Assembly: GCA_030430975.1 (NCBI GenBank)
Contig: JAUIKB010000160.1
Coordinates: 1 to 9,191 of the forward strand
Direction of reading: 5' to 3'
Origin: Polyangia bacterium
Lineage (GTDB): Bacteria; Myxococcota_A; Polyangia; Polyangiales; Polyangiaceae
Length of the DNA: 9,191 bases
Shown here: one piece after another, positions 1 through 6,438 of the stretch
Layout: every line of letters begins with the position of its first letter
How positions within the stretch are numbered: the stretch's first letter is position 1
Made by a program: the position numbers and the translations under genes
Notes under the pieces: model-generated
Databases searched by the model: none
Told to the model about the DNA's origin: nothing
What the model saw: the letters and a program-made list of their open reading frames with translations, nothing else

Positions 1-105
1 CGTGCTTGTGCCGCCGGTACTTGTCCCGCCAGTGCTGGTCCCTCCGACGCTCGTTCCGCCCGTGCTCGTCCCGCCGACGCCAGACCCTCCGCTCGATGTG
101 CCGCC
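1..105. repeat. 15-bp tandem repeat, seven diverged units
   Basis: Seven consecutive 15-bp units (1-15, 16-30, 31-45, 46-60, 61-75, 76-90, 91-105) each end in ccgcc or ccctcc on the plus strand. On the minus strand they encode GGTST four times, GGTSV, GGSGV and GGTSS. The units differ at many third positions, so the repeat is old or under selection for the peptide rather than a fresh expansion. It may continue beyond the window edge. Because the unit is a multiple of three, gain or loss of a unit would change linker length without shifting the frame. Confidence 0.85.
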
Positions 106-207
106 TGCGCCGCCCTGGCTGCCGTCGCCCCCGCTCACCACCGAGCCACCGCACGCGACCGCCGCCGTCGCGCACCACCACAGGGCCACCATTGTCGAAT
201 GCCGCAT
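1..207 (-). CDS. Lipoprotein with Gly/Thr/Ser repeat linker (partial, 3' end outside window)
   Basis: Only the first 69 codons are present; the frame is open to the window edge. Reading leftwards from the ATG at 207-205, the protein begins with a short signal peptide (MRHSTMVALWW...) and a lipobox AVAC with the lipidated Cys at residue 19. The mature part starts with GGS and continues as a Gly-rich linker that becomes a regular GGTST pentapeptide repeat up to the edge. This is the usual architecture of myxobacterial surface or outer-membrane lipoproteins, where such linkers precede a Cys-rich module, a beta-propeller or an enzyme domain; which of these follows cannot be seen. The 207 start is preferred over an in-frame ATG at 219 because a GAGGTG ribosome-binding sequence (212-217) fits 207 and would be inside the longer form. 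The gene is transcribed divergently from the gene at 393. Confidence 0.75.
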   Translation of the reverse strand, partial: MRHSTMVALWWCATAAVACGGSVVSGGDGSQGGAGGTSSGGSGVGGTSTGGTSVGGTSTGGTSTGGTST

Positions 208-211
208 GCCA

Positions 212-217
212 CACCTC
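212..217 (-). promoter_or_regulatory. Ribosome-binding site for the lipoprotein starting at 207
   Basis: GAGGTG on the minus strand ends 4 bases before the ATG at 207 (the GAGG core ends 6 bases before it). It overlaps the alternative upstream ATG at 219-217 and therefore argues for the shorter start. Confidence 0.5.
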
Positions 218-322
218 ATCTCCGGGAAGTACAGCACGCATCACGGCGTGCCGATAGCTCGTCGATTCGATCGGCCAGGAGTGCCGTCGGTCTTCTTAGC
301 GGAGCTTCTTGTCAGCAGAGTT

Positions 323-335
323 TCTTGCGTCAAGA
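323..335. promoter_or_regulatory. Small inverted repeat in the divergent intergenic region
   Basis: TCTTG-CGT-CAAGA forms a perfect 5-bp inverted repeat between the divergent genes starting at 207 and 393. The rest of 208-392 shows no convincing -35/-10 or -24/-12 pair on either strand: a TTGTCA hexamer at 309-314 has no -10 partner at normal spacing. The repeat could be an operator, but arms this short also arise by chance. Confidence 0.2.
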
Positions 336-392
336 GACGTAACGCAGCCGTGGGCCAATCCGCGTCCCATCACCGGATGGTATCGTCGCCGG

Positions 393-1583
393 GTGAAACG
401 TTGGCTGTTCCGAACGGTGGGGTTCGTCTGTATCGCCGGCTGCGCGGGCACCAGCGGCACCAAGCCGCGCGACGCGAACCACAACGGTCCCAAAGCCGTC
501 AGCAACGAGCTACACGTATTCGCCGAAGGCGCGTGCCCCAAGCTGTCCGTCGCCGCGGCCGGTGCGAGACGCTTCCTCGTCTACGGCGATCACGGTCGCG
601 TACTCGCCGGCTGGGTACCGGGTGATCACGTCGCCACCGCCGAAACGCTGGCCGAACTGCGTGGGGGCCGCGCGTTCCGCCGGCGGTCACTGCTCAAAGG
701 GCTGCCGACCGACGGACGCGGCTACGTTCGCGGCGAGCTACGCCTCGGCGGCAGCACGAATGAGCCATGGCTGGTACGCACGTCCGTGCGATACAGCTTG
801 GTAAAGCGCGGACCGCTGTTCGAACGAACCCATCACGGTTACCGGTACGATGCCGGCTGGAGCGTTACGAGCGACCCTGTCACGGTCCCCGCCGCTGCAC
901 GAAATCTGCCCGAGGTGCCGGGCGACGCATGCGGCGAGCAGCTCGACTTCGTCCCACTGACGTGGACCACGACGCCCGCTGGCGGCCTGATCGTCGCCGG
1001 ACGCTGCGACGACGATAAGCCGGTCAACTACACTCAGACGACGATCAAGATCGCGATCGGCGCGCCCGGCGCCCGCGCGTGGAACGTCACCAAACTGCCC
1101 GATACCAATTTCCTTGACGGAATCGTCAACGTGAACGTCCACGCCGACAGCGAGGGCGCGATCTACGTCGCCGCCTACGAGCCGTTCGAGGAGCCGGAGA
1201 AACGCTACCCATACTTGGCGCACTATGACGGCAAACGCTGGTCGACTATCGACACCGGCATCCGCGAGGGCATCATGGACGTCACCAGCGACGGCCAGGG
1301 CACGCAGTGGATCGCCACCGGGCGCGGCCTATATCGGCGACGCTCGAATCGGAACGAGAAGCTCCCGCTGCCGAAGCTCAACTTCTCCAGCGACACGGCT
1401 CTGTACGTGCACAAGGTGGACGTCATCGACAACGAATTGTGGGCCGAAGCCCGCTACAGCGTGAAAGCCGAACGCGGCACGCAGGCCGCCAGCGTGCTCA
1501 TCAGTTCACGCAAACCCGATGTACCGATCGCGTGCGACGTACGCGAGCCCGCTGAAACGGCACTGTACGAGGTCGAGCGATGA
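393..1583 (+). CDS. Putative lipoprotein with beta-propeller-like C-terminal region
   Basis: A 396-residue protein of unknown function, probably anchored to the outer membrane. The GTG at 393 is chosen because it puts a textbook signal peptide at the N-terminus (MKRWLFRTVGFVCIAGC) with lipobox IAGC and lipidated Cys17. An in-frame TTG at 309 would add 28 unhydrophobic residues. No strong Shine-Dalgarno is visible before 393. Residues around 180-210 (CGEQLDF...GGLIVAGRCDDD) and around 277-316 (HYDGKRWSTIDTG, then GTQWIATGRGLYRR) look like propeller blades: the 'dG..W...d.G..WiatG.Gly' pattern is typical of myxobacterial propeller proteins and of two-component-regulator propeller repeats. I cannot count enough blades to call a complete propeller. 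The stop codon overlaps the start of the next gene (ATGA), so the two are probably one operon with coupled translation. Confidence 0.7.
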   Translation: MKRWLFRTVGFVCIAGCAGTSGTKPRDANHNGPKAVSNELHVFAEGACPKLSVAAAGARRFLVYGDHGRVLAGWVPGDHVATAETLAELRGGRAFRRRSLLKGLPTDGRGYVRGELRLGGSTNEPWLVRTSVRYSLVKRGPLFERTHHGYRYDAGWSVTSDPVTVPAAARNLPEVPGDACGEQLDFVPLTWTTTPAGGLIVAGRCDDDKPVNYTQTTIKIAIGAPGARAWNVTKLPDTNFLDGIVNVNVHADSEGAIYVAAYEPFEEPEKRYPYLAHYDGKRWSTIDTGIREGIMDVTSDGQGTQWIATGRGLYRRRSNRNEKLPLPKLNFSSDTALYVHKVDVIDNELWAEARYSVKAERGTQAASVLISSRKPDVPIACDVREPAETALYEVER

Positions 1584-3442
1584 AGCGCGCGGCTCGCCTC
1601 GTGTTGCTCCTGTGCACGCTGACCGGAAGCGCGGATGGCCGTGGCGAACGCTATGCGTATTGTCACGAAGAGGAGCCGATCGCACTTCCCAAACCAAACC
1701 AAAAAAAGCGCTCGGCGCCCGACGATTGGCAACCGTTGCCGTCCAAGCGCTCGGCGCGGTTCACGGTCGCGAAGTACGACATCTTCGATGTGGCAGAACG
1801 CGATCCGATGCCGTCGCGACGAGTCGCGCGGGACCGCCCGAAGCCACCGCCGCCACCGGTCGTGGTGTTGAACGAAAGCCGCAACGACTGGCGCTGCGTT
1901 GGGACGCCACGCGGAACGGCGGGCATCATCCGCACCATCGGCGCACCCCCCGGCGCGCGGTTCTATCGACATAACCATGCAGAATCTTGGCGCCAGGACA
2001 ACATGGACGCGGCCGGGCTCTTCAACCTCAAGGGCGCGATACCTGTCCTTCGCAGGGAACTGAAGCGTCCCATCCCGAGCGACGCTGAACCATGGCGACA
2101 AGGACAGCTGAGGCGCAATCAACACAGCGCCGCGCGGGCGCTTGCGGATCTGGGCGACAAGCCGTCCGGTCCGGCGGTCGTTAAGATGCTGCGCCAGGCG
2201 GAGACGCGCGGCTTCAATCAGTGGCGCGACAGCCTCGACAGCCTGCTCCGAATCGACGCGGAGCTCGCGCAACGCTACGCGCTTGAGCTCATCGAGCGCG
2301 GCGCCACGAAACCCGCCTACATCGCCAAGAACAAATCACTGTTCACGGACCTGCTGCCCCTCGTCACGAAGTCGACACCCGAAGCGCTGCGCGTGCTCAA
2401 GCTCGCGTCCGGCATGCTCACGGCGCGCAGCGTGAAACTGCCGAACTCTGCCTACGGTGGCTGCGCCATGTTGGCCAAGCGCCTCGAACTCGGCGACACC
2501 GAGCTCACGCGCGAACTCCGAGCGGAGGTGAACAAGGCATCGCTCCGGACTCAACGCGGCGCGCACTGCTACTCGAAGCTGATGCCGGTATTATACCCGG
2601 GCACCGGGCTCATACACATCGACGTACTCACGTATCGGCATCGTTACGCGGAGATACTCGACGGGCTCGCCGGTCGCCCCGCGCCCTCCGCTGCGGCCAA
2701 GCGGACGCTGCTGGTGTGGCTGCATCAGCGTTCAAAGACGCCGAAGATCGCCGGTGGCCGGACACATCGCGACTATTCACCGATCACGCGCGCCCTTCAT
2801 CTGGCGGCCCTCAGCGCGTTGGGTGACGCCAAAGCCCGGCGTGAAATCGCGGCCTTGATTCGGGATCCCAAAGACGCAGGGGTCGCCCCGTGGATCGCTG
2901 CGCGCCAGGCGCTGCGTCTCGCGTTGCCCGGCGCCGCCGATCTCGCCGCCGAACGCTTGCGTTTAGCGCGTCGATTGCACACCCGGCGGTTTTCCACATC
3001 GCGCCAGGTGCGGCGTGGTGCACACCTCATGACGGAGCAGGCACAGCTGGTCGAGGCGCTCGCCGAGCGCGGCGATCCTCGCTTCGTCTTGGGACTGCTG
3101 GGCGAGAACGTTTTCGCGAGGGAGTACACGATCTTTGCGCTGGCGCGCCGGAAGCCGCCCGAAGCGTGTGACATCATTGCGCGCGCCGCGGCCGGCGCGA
3201 AACGGATCCCGGTCGATGTCGCGTTCTGGGCATTGAGCGTCATGGGCACCCGCTGCCGTACGGCGATGAAGCGACTCGTCAGCGATCCGAAGCAGCCTGC
3301 GTACGTGCGCGGCATGGCAAACGAACACCTCGCGATGTTGCGCGACCAGTCGGTTGTCGCGCATGCCGCCCGCCTGGTCCGAGTGAAGGGCGCCAAGCAG
3401 GGCGCTCAGCGTTCGTTGATTATCCTTAGGTCGCGGGAGTAG
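1580..3442 (+). CDS. Secreted HEAT-like repeat protein of unknown function
   Basis: A 620-residue protein whose ATG overlaps the stop of the upstream lipoprotein gene by 4 bp (ATGA), indicating translational coupling and probably a shared role. The N-terminus (MKRAARLVLLLCTLTGSADG) is a Sec-type signal peptide without a lipobox, so export to the periplasm is inferred. Residues about 20-110 are polar and Pro-rich, with a run of five prolines at 89-93. From about 140 to the C-terminus the sequence is helical, with repeated patterns of the HEAT/armadillo type, for example near 400-430 (LHLAALSALGDAKARREIAALI) and near 490-525 (EALAERGDPRFVLGLLGE). Such solenoids normally bind other proteins; no catalytic motif is visible. 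The specific family is not recognised. The closest known partner is the co-expressed lipoprotein, which might anchor it at the membrane, but that is inference. Confidence 0.75.
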   Translation: MKRAARLVLLLCTLTGSADGRGERYAYCHEEEPIALPKPNQKKRSAPDDWQPLPSKRSARFTVAKYDIFDVAERDPMPSRRVARDRPKPPPPPVVVLNESRNDWRCVGTPRGTAGIIRTIGAPPGARFYRHNHAESWRQDNMDAAGLFNLKGAIPVLRRELKRPIPSDAEPWRQGQLRRNQHSAARALADLGDKPSGPAVVKMLRQAETRGFNQWRDSLDSLLRIDAELAQRYALELIERGATKPAYIAKNKSLFTDLLPLVTKSTPEALRVLKLASGMLTARSVKLPNSAYGGCAMLAKRLELGDTELTRELRAEVNKASLRTQRGAHCYSKLMPVLYPGTGLIHIDVLTYRHRYAEILDGLAGRPAPSAAAKRTLLVWLHQRSKTPKIAGGRTHRDYSPITRALHLAALSALGDAKARREIAALIRDPKDAGVAPWIAARQALRLALPGAADLAAERLRLARRLHTRRFSTSRQVRRGAHLMTEQAQLVEALAERGDPRFVLGLLGENVFAREYTIFALARRKPPEACDIIARAAAGAKRIPVDVAFWALSVMGTRCRTAMKRLVSDPKQPAYVRGMANEHLAMLRDQSVVAHAARLVRVKGAKQGAQRSLIILRSRE

Positions 3443-3450
3443 CGCGCAAG

Positions 3451-3470
3451 ACTTAAGTACGGCTTAAACT
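3451..3470. promoter_or_regulatory. AT-rich patch with ACTTAAGT palindrome upstream of the 3519 gene
   Basis: The 76-bp gap between 3442 and 3519 contains a short AT-rich stretch in otherwise GC-rich DNA. It holds the 8-bp palindrome ACTTAAGT (3451-3458) and a second CTTAA 11 bp on (3463-3467). TAAACT (3465-3470) matches the -10 consensus at four of six positions, but no -35 hexamer stands at the right distance. It could be a promoter or operator for the 3519 gene; the evidence is weak. Confidence 0.2.
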
Positions 3471-3518
3471 AGCGCCCGCGGGGTTGATGGGCGCCCCGAG
3501 TCGTGACACCACCGCAGC

Positions 3519-4916
3519 GTGAATCGACGCCTGACATGGGGAGCCTTACTCTGCGTCGCCGCGATCGGAGCTTGCGGGCCGAGCGCAGGACGCAACGCCG
3601 ATCTGATGGCGCAGACAACCGCCGGCCAACAGCGCTGCACGGCCAGCGGTAACGAGAACCAGCTGTTTGTCGTGGACTGGGACGCAACCGACGCCTCGCG
3701 CTTCGAGGCACGCGCGCAGCGGGATGTCGTCGTCGTCAAACTGAGCGGCTGCGAGCTGACGGTGCTCGACGGGTGTTTCGACTCATCGGTCGCGGGCCGG
3801 CTCGGTAGCTACCGCGCACCGGTCGAGACGAGCGGATCGCTCGAGTCGTTCGCAATTCGGGACCAGAGCGAGCTGTCCGCGAAGCTGCCGCTCGGGGTCG
3901 CCGAACTCGGTGGCGAGATCTCCTCGGACCGCGGCCTGCTGCTCAAGTACTTCGTGGCCGCGACGCGCGAATCGACACGAGGAGCGCTCTATGCTGACGA
4001 ACTGGGAAACATCCCGGCGTGTGCGGGCGCGACCCACTTTGTGAGCCGCTACAATCTCGGGGCGTTCGAACTCGACTCGGATGACGTGTCCAAGGTCGCG
4101 GCCAGCGCGTCGGCACCCGCGATCGGTTCCGCCAGCGGGTCGCGCGCGACGTCGGCGAAGACGGTCAGACGCGCTGGCGACCTGAAGAACTGCACCGAGT
4201 TCAACAAGCATCGCTGCCGCGTGCCGATTCGGTTGTCACTGACTCAGCTCACCGCAGGTGCGCCACCGGCGGGCCCGAGCACGACCACAACGGCGGGTCC
4301 GGGTGGGTTCGGCACGTTCGCAAAACTCGAGCTATCCGCCGGCCAGAAACTCTCGCTCGGAGACGGCATCGGCTGCCTTCGCGCTCTGGACGGAGCCGAT
4401 CGACTCGACACCGGCGGCCGCCTGCGTCGCCTCGAACTCCGCGCGCGCTGCGAGATGCGCGCAGGCAAGTGTGATGACGGCAAAAAACACTACCGCGAAG
4501 CTCGCGTGGCGTTTCACAAACAACATGACGCCACAGGACTCGTTACGGACGCGACGATCGATCAAGAAGTCGCACGCATGGCCGAGCGCACATGCCCCAC
4601 CAAAGGGCAACGAGCGTCCACGTCTCAGCTGACGATCGCCGCCACGCAGAAGATATTGATAGCGTCGCAGACCGGCGATCTAAAAACTTGTATCCGCGAA
4701 GGTGAGCAGCTCGCCAAGCTGCCCCCCGCCGCCGAACCCGTGGTGCGCAACACGATGTCCGCCGCCATCCGCAAAGCCTCGGAGTGCGCAGCCAAGGCGA
4801 AACAGTGCGATGTGGCAAAGCGTCTGTGGCGACGCCACTACAAGCTATTTCTTTCGAACAGCGCTACCGACGCCGACGCGGACAGGGCGTTCAAGACCAA
4901 CGTCCCGGGCTGCTGA
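3519..4916 (+). CDS. Two-part myxobacterial-type lipoprotein with TPR-like C-terminal half
   Basis: A 465-residue protein starting at GTG 3519, which gives a signal peptide (MNRRLTWGALLCVAAIGAC) with lipobox IGAC and lipidated Cys19. Residues about 48-185 form a domain with the order FVVDWDATD, VVVVKLSGCELTVLDGC, LGSYRAP, LPLGVAELGGEIS, CAGATHFVSRYNLGAFEL. From memory this order resembles a lipoprotein family frequent in Polyangia and Myxococcia genomes whose function is unknown. A low-complexity Ala/Ser stretch (about 188-214) links it to a helical C-terminal half with TPR-like segments: RRLELRARCEMRAGKCDDGKKHYREA at about 302-327, another near 385-400 and a third near 425-445 (CDVAKRLWRRHYK). 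The Cys residues occur in pairs that could form disulfides in the periplasm. It follows the 1580 gene on the same strand after 76 bp and may be co-transcribed or have its own promoter. Confidence 0.72.
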   Translation: MNRRLTWGALLCVAAIGACGPSAGRNADLMAQTTAGQQRCTASGNENQLFVVDWDATDASRFEARAQRDVVVVKLSGCELTVLDGCFDSSVAGRLGSYRAPVETSGSLESFAIRDQSELSAKLPLGVAELGGEISSDRGLLLKYFVAATRESTRGALYADELGNIPACAGATHFVSRYNLGAFELDSDDVSKVAASASAPAIGSASGSRATSAKTVRRAGDLKNCTEFNKHRCRVPIRLSLTQLTAGAPPAGPSTTTTAGPGGFGTFAKLELSAGQKLSLGDGIGCLRALDGADRLDTGGRLRRLELRARCEMRAGKCDDGKKHYREARVAFHKQHDATGLVTDATIDQEVARMAERTCPTKGQRASTSQLTIAATQKILIASQTGDLKTCIREGEQLAKLPPAAEPVVRNTMSAAIRKASECAAKAKQCDVAKRLWRRHYKLFLSNSATDADADRAFKTNVPGC

Positions 4917-4927
4917 AACGACACGAT

Positions 4928-4949
4928 GGGCGCGCATGAGTTTGCGCCC
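4928..4949. terminator. Possible bidirectional terminator hairpin between convergent genes
   Basis: GGGCGC (4928-4933) and GCGCCC (4944-4949) can pair into a 6-bp GC stem with a 10-base loop. It lies between the stop at 4916 (plus) and the stop at 4949-4951 (minus), the place where a shared terminator is expected. There is no run of T on either side, so it is not a canonical intrinsic terminator. Confidence 0.35.
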
Positions 4950-6214
4950 TAGAGCCTTAGCCTGACCAGCCCACTATCCAGAGCGCACCAATAGAGGAAT
5001 CCGTCCGCGTGCGCCAAGCCGGTCGCGCGCTTCGCGCTGGCGACGACTGTCCCATTGCCCAGAGCGCCCAAACGGTACGTCTGAATCGATCCGCCGCCGG
5101 TGCTGATGGGTCGGTTGGCCCAGAACAGCTGGTCGCCGACCGAAATGATCTCGGCGGCGCCCGGCATCGCCACTCCCCCGTTCGTCACGCGTATCGTCGA
5201 GAACATTCCATTCGTCTGACCCCCCGCGATCACCATGCCGCCCTGCGTTGAGGCGTACACATTCGTCACCAGACCGGCTTCCTGGGTCACCTCGCGCGCG
5301 ATCACGCCCCAGGGCTTTTCGATGCTGGTCAAGATCGGCTGCGGCGAGCCCGGCGGCATCAGCGGCACCCGGTTCACGACGTCGGCTGTGCGCTCGACGT
5401 AGTAGATCCACGAGCCCAGCACGTCGAGCGTCAGCAACTTGCCAAGGCCGGTGTAGAGGATTTCGCTGGTGGTGCCAGCCTCGGGAATTCGACCGATCAC
5501 GCCCGTCTTATCGGCGAAGTAAACGAAGCCGTCGGCGACGGTCAAACCGAACGGCTGCCGCATCGTCGGATCGCCCGAGTTTGGATACACCTTGACCGGC
5601 GTCGCACCGGAGGTGAGCTCGACCTTCCAAACCGCGCCGTCCATTTGCTCCGTAGTCCAGAACACGGCGTTGCCGGCCAGCTCGATCCAAACGGACTGGG
5701 CGTAGCCGGTGGCGACGGCAGTCGTTGTGCCCGTACTTAAATCCACACGATAAACACCACCGCCACCGGCTAGCCGTGTGATGTACGCGTAGGTGCCAGC
5801 GCCATCAATCGCCACACTGTGGCAACCAATTTCCTCCCCTAACCGTACCGGTTTGCAGTCGGAAGCCTCACAGTCACCGCCGCCGCAACTGCGATTGCAC
5901 ATGCCACAGTGTTCGGAGTCGGACGCCGTATCGACACACGTCCCCCCGCAGTCCGTCAGAGCAGCGGCGCATCCGCTGGAGCCACCTGCGCCGCCGGACC
6001 CACCGGCCCCCGCTGATCCCCCGCCGCCCGTTGCGCTGCCCCCGGCACCGGACGAGCCACCCGCTGCAGCGCCGCCCTCACCGCCCGAACCGTCAGCGGC
6101 CGCGTCATCGCCAGCGTCGACCGCGCCGCCCGTCACATCGGAGAAGTCGAGCAGGCGCGAGCACGCAGCGGCGGTCAACAGACCTGGCACAATCATCAGC
6201 CAACGACGCGTCAC
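4949..6214 (-). CDS. Stig1-like Cys-rich lipoprotein with beta-propeller domain
   Basis: A 421-residue lipoprotein read from the GTG at 6214-6212. This start gives the signal VTRRWLMIVPGLLTAAAC with lipidated Cys18; the open frame extends upstream to 6373 but those residues are charged and unlike a signal. The mature N-terminus (SRLLDFSDV) is followed by a Gly/Ser/Ala linker (about 41-81). Next is a module with eight Cys at 82, 89, 93, 103, 106, 110, 115 and 120 (CGGTCVDTASDSEHCGMCNRSC), the pattern that profile searches assign to Stig1-like domains in many myxobacterial proteins. Residues about 124-421 carry repeated blade signatures (GVYRVDLSTG, AVFWTT, FVYFADKTGVIGRI, WIYYVERTADVVNRVPL, QLFWANRP, FLYWCALDSGLVRLRL) of an NHL/YVTN-like beta-propeller. 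A surface-exposed binding role is inferred; the ligand is unknown. Confidence 0.8.
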   Translation of the reverse strand: MTRRWLMIVPGLLTAAACSRLLDFSDVTGGAVDAGDDAAADGSGGEGGAAAGGSSGAGGSATGGGGSAGAGGSGGAGGSSGCAAALTDCGGTCVDTASDSEHCGMCNRSCGGGDCEASDCKPVRLGEEIGCHSVAIDGAGTYAYITRLAGGGGVYRVDLSTGTTTAVATGYAQSVWIELAGNAVFWTTEQMDGAVWKVELTSGATPVKVYPNSGDPTMRQPFGLTVADGFVYFADKTGVIGRIPEAGTTSEILYTGLGKLLTLDVLGSWIYYVERTADVVNRVPLMPPGSPQPILTSIEKPWGVIAREVTQEAGLVTNVYASTQGGMVIAGGQTNGMFSTIRVTNGGVAMPGAAEIISVGDQLFWANRPISTGGGSIQTYRLGALGNGTVVASAKRATGLAHADGFLYWCALDSGLVRLRL

Positions 6215-6330
6215 GGCATCTGGATATGTAGCACGCGGTCGGCACCACCGGTCTAGCCGGATGGACCTGGCTGTTCCCGGGCGGGCCGCGTGTCCCCGGC
6301 GCCCTACATTTTCGGCTGTCTCCCCGTGAT

Positions 6331-6363
6331 GCGCGGATTGCACCGCGCTTGCTCCGCGGAGCA
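6331..6363. promoter_or_regulatory. Two adjacent palindromes between the MBL-fold and propeller genes
   Basis: GCGCGG-ATTGCA-CCGCGC (6331-6348) is a 6-bp stem with a 6-base loop, and TGCTCCGCGGAGCA (6350-6363) is a perfect 14-bp palindrome starting two bases further on. In the minus-strand transcript they lie about 75-108 bases after the MBL-fold stop and about 117-149 bases before the propeller gene start. They could be tandem terminator hairpins (though without a U tract) or protein-binding sites. Nothing else convincing is visible in the 224-bp gap 6215-6438. Confidence 0.4.
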
Positions 6364-6438
6364 CCATGGTCAAGTTCGAGAGCGTCCCTGTTGTGCAGTT
6401 GTGAGGCGGATTCCGCCGAGCTCGACACGGCTAGGACG

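Noticed and set aside
293..326. Three TTCTT direct repeats (293-297, 306-310, 322-326)
   Set aside because: Irregular spacing (13 and 16 bp) and too short a motif to separate from chance.
309..392. TTG-initiated extension of the 393-1583 gene
   Set aside because: It would put 28 polar residues in front of an otherwise perfect lipoprotein signal peptide.
2..625. Long plus-strand frame starting with a Val/Pro-rich repeat
   Set aside because: It is the antisense reading of the minus-strand Gly-rich lipoprotein, continues out of frame into the 393 gene, and ends in Arg-rich low-complexity sequence.
738..1223. 161-codon minus-strand frame
   Set aside because: Shadow of the propeller-like lipoprotein gene; no recognisable motif or start signal.
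1454..2272. 272-codon minus-strand frame
   Set aside because: Antisense across the junction of two well-supported plus-strand genes; composition is Arg-rich with no domain, as expected for a shadow in GC-rich DNA.
6185..6199. TGGCAC on the plus strand as a second sigma-54 promoter
   Set aside because: The GC of the -12 half is one base out of register and it lies inside the minus-strand gene, pointing at no plus-strand gene.
5793..6329. Pro/Ala-rich plus-strand frame
   Set aside because: Antisense of the Gly/Ser linker and signal peptide of the minus-strand Stig1-like lipoprotein.
6215..6373. Upstream extension of the Stig1-like lipoprotein
   Set aside because: The extra residues are charged and would bury the signal peptide; the GTG at 6214 gives a normal lipoprotein start.
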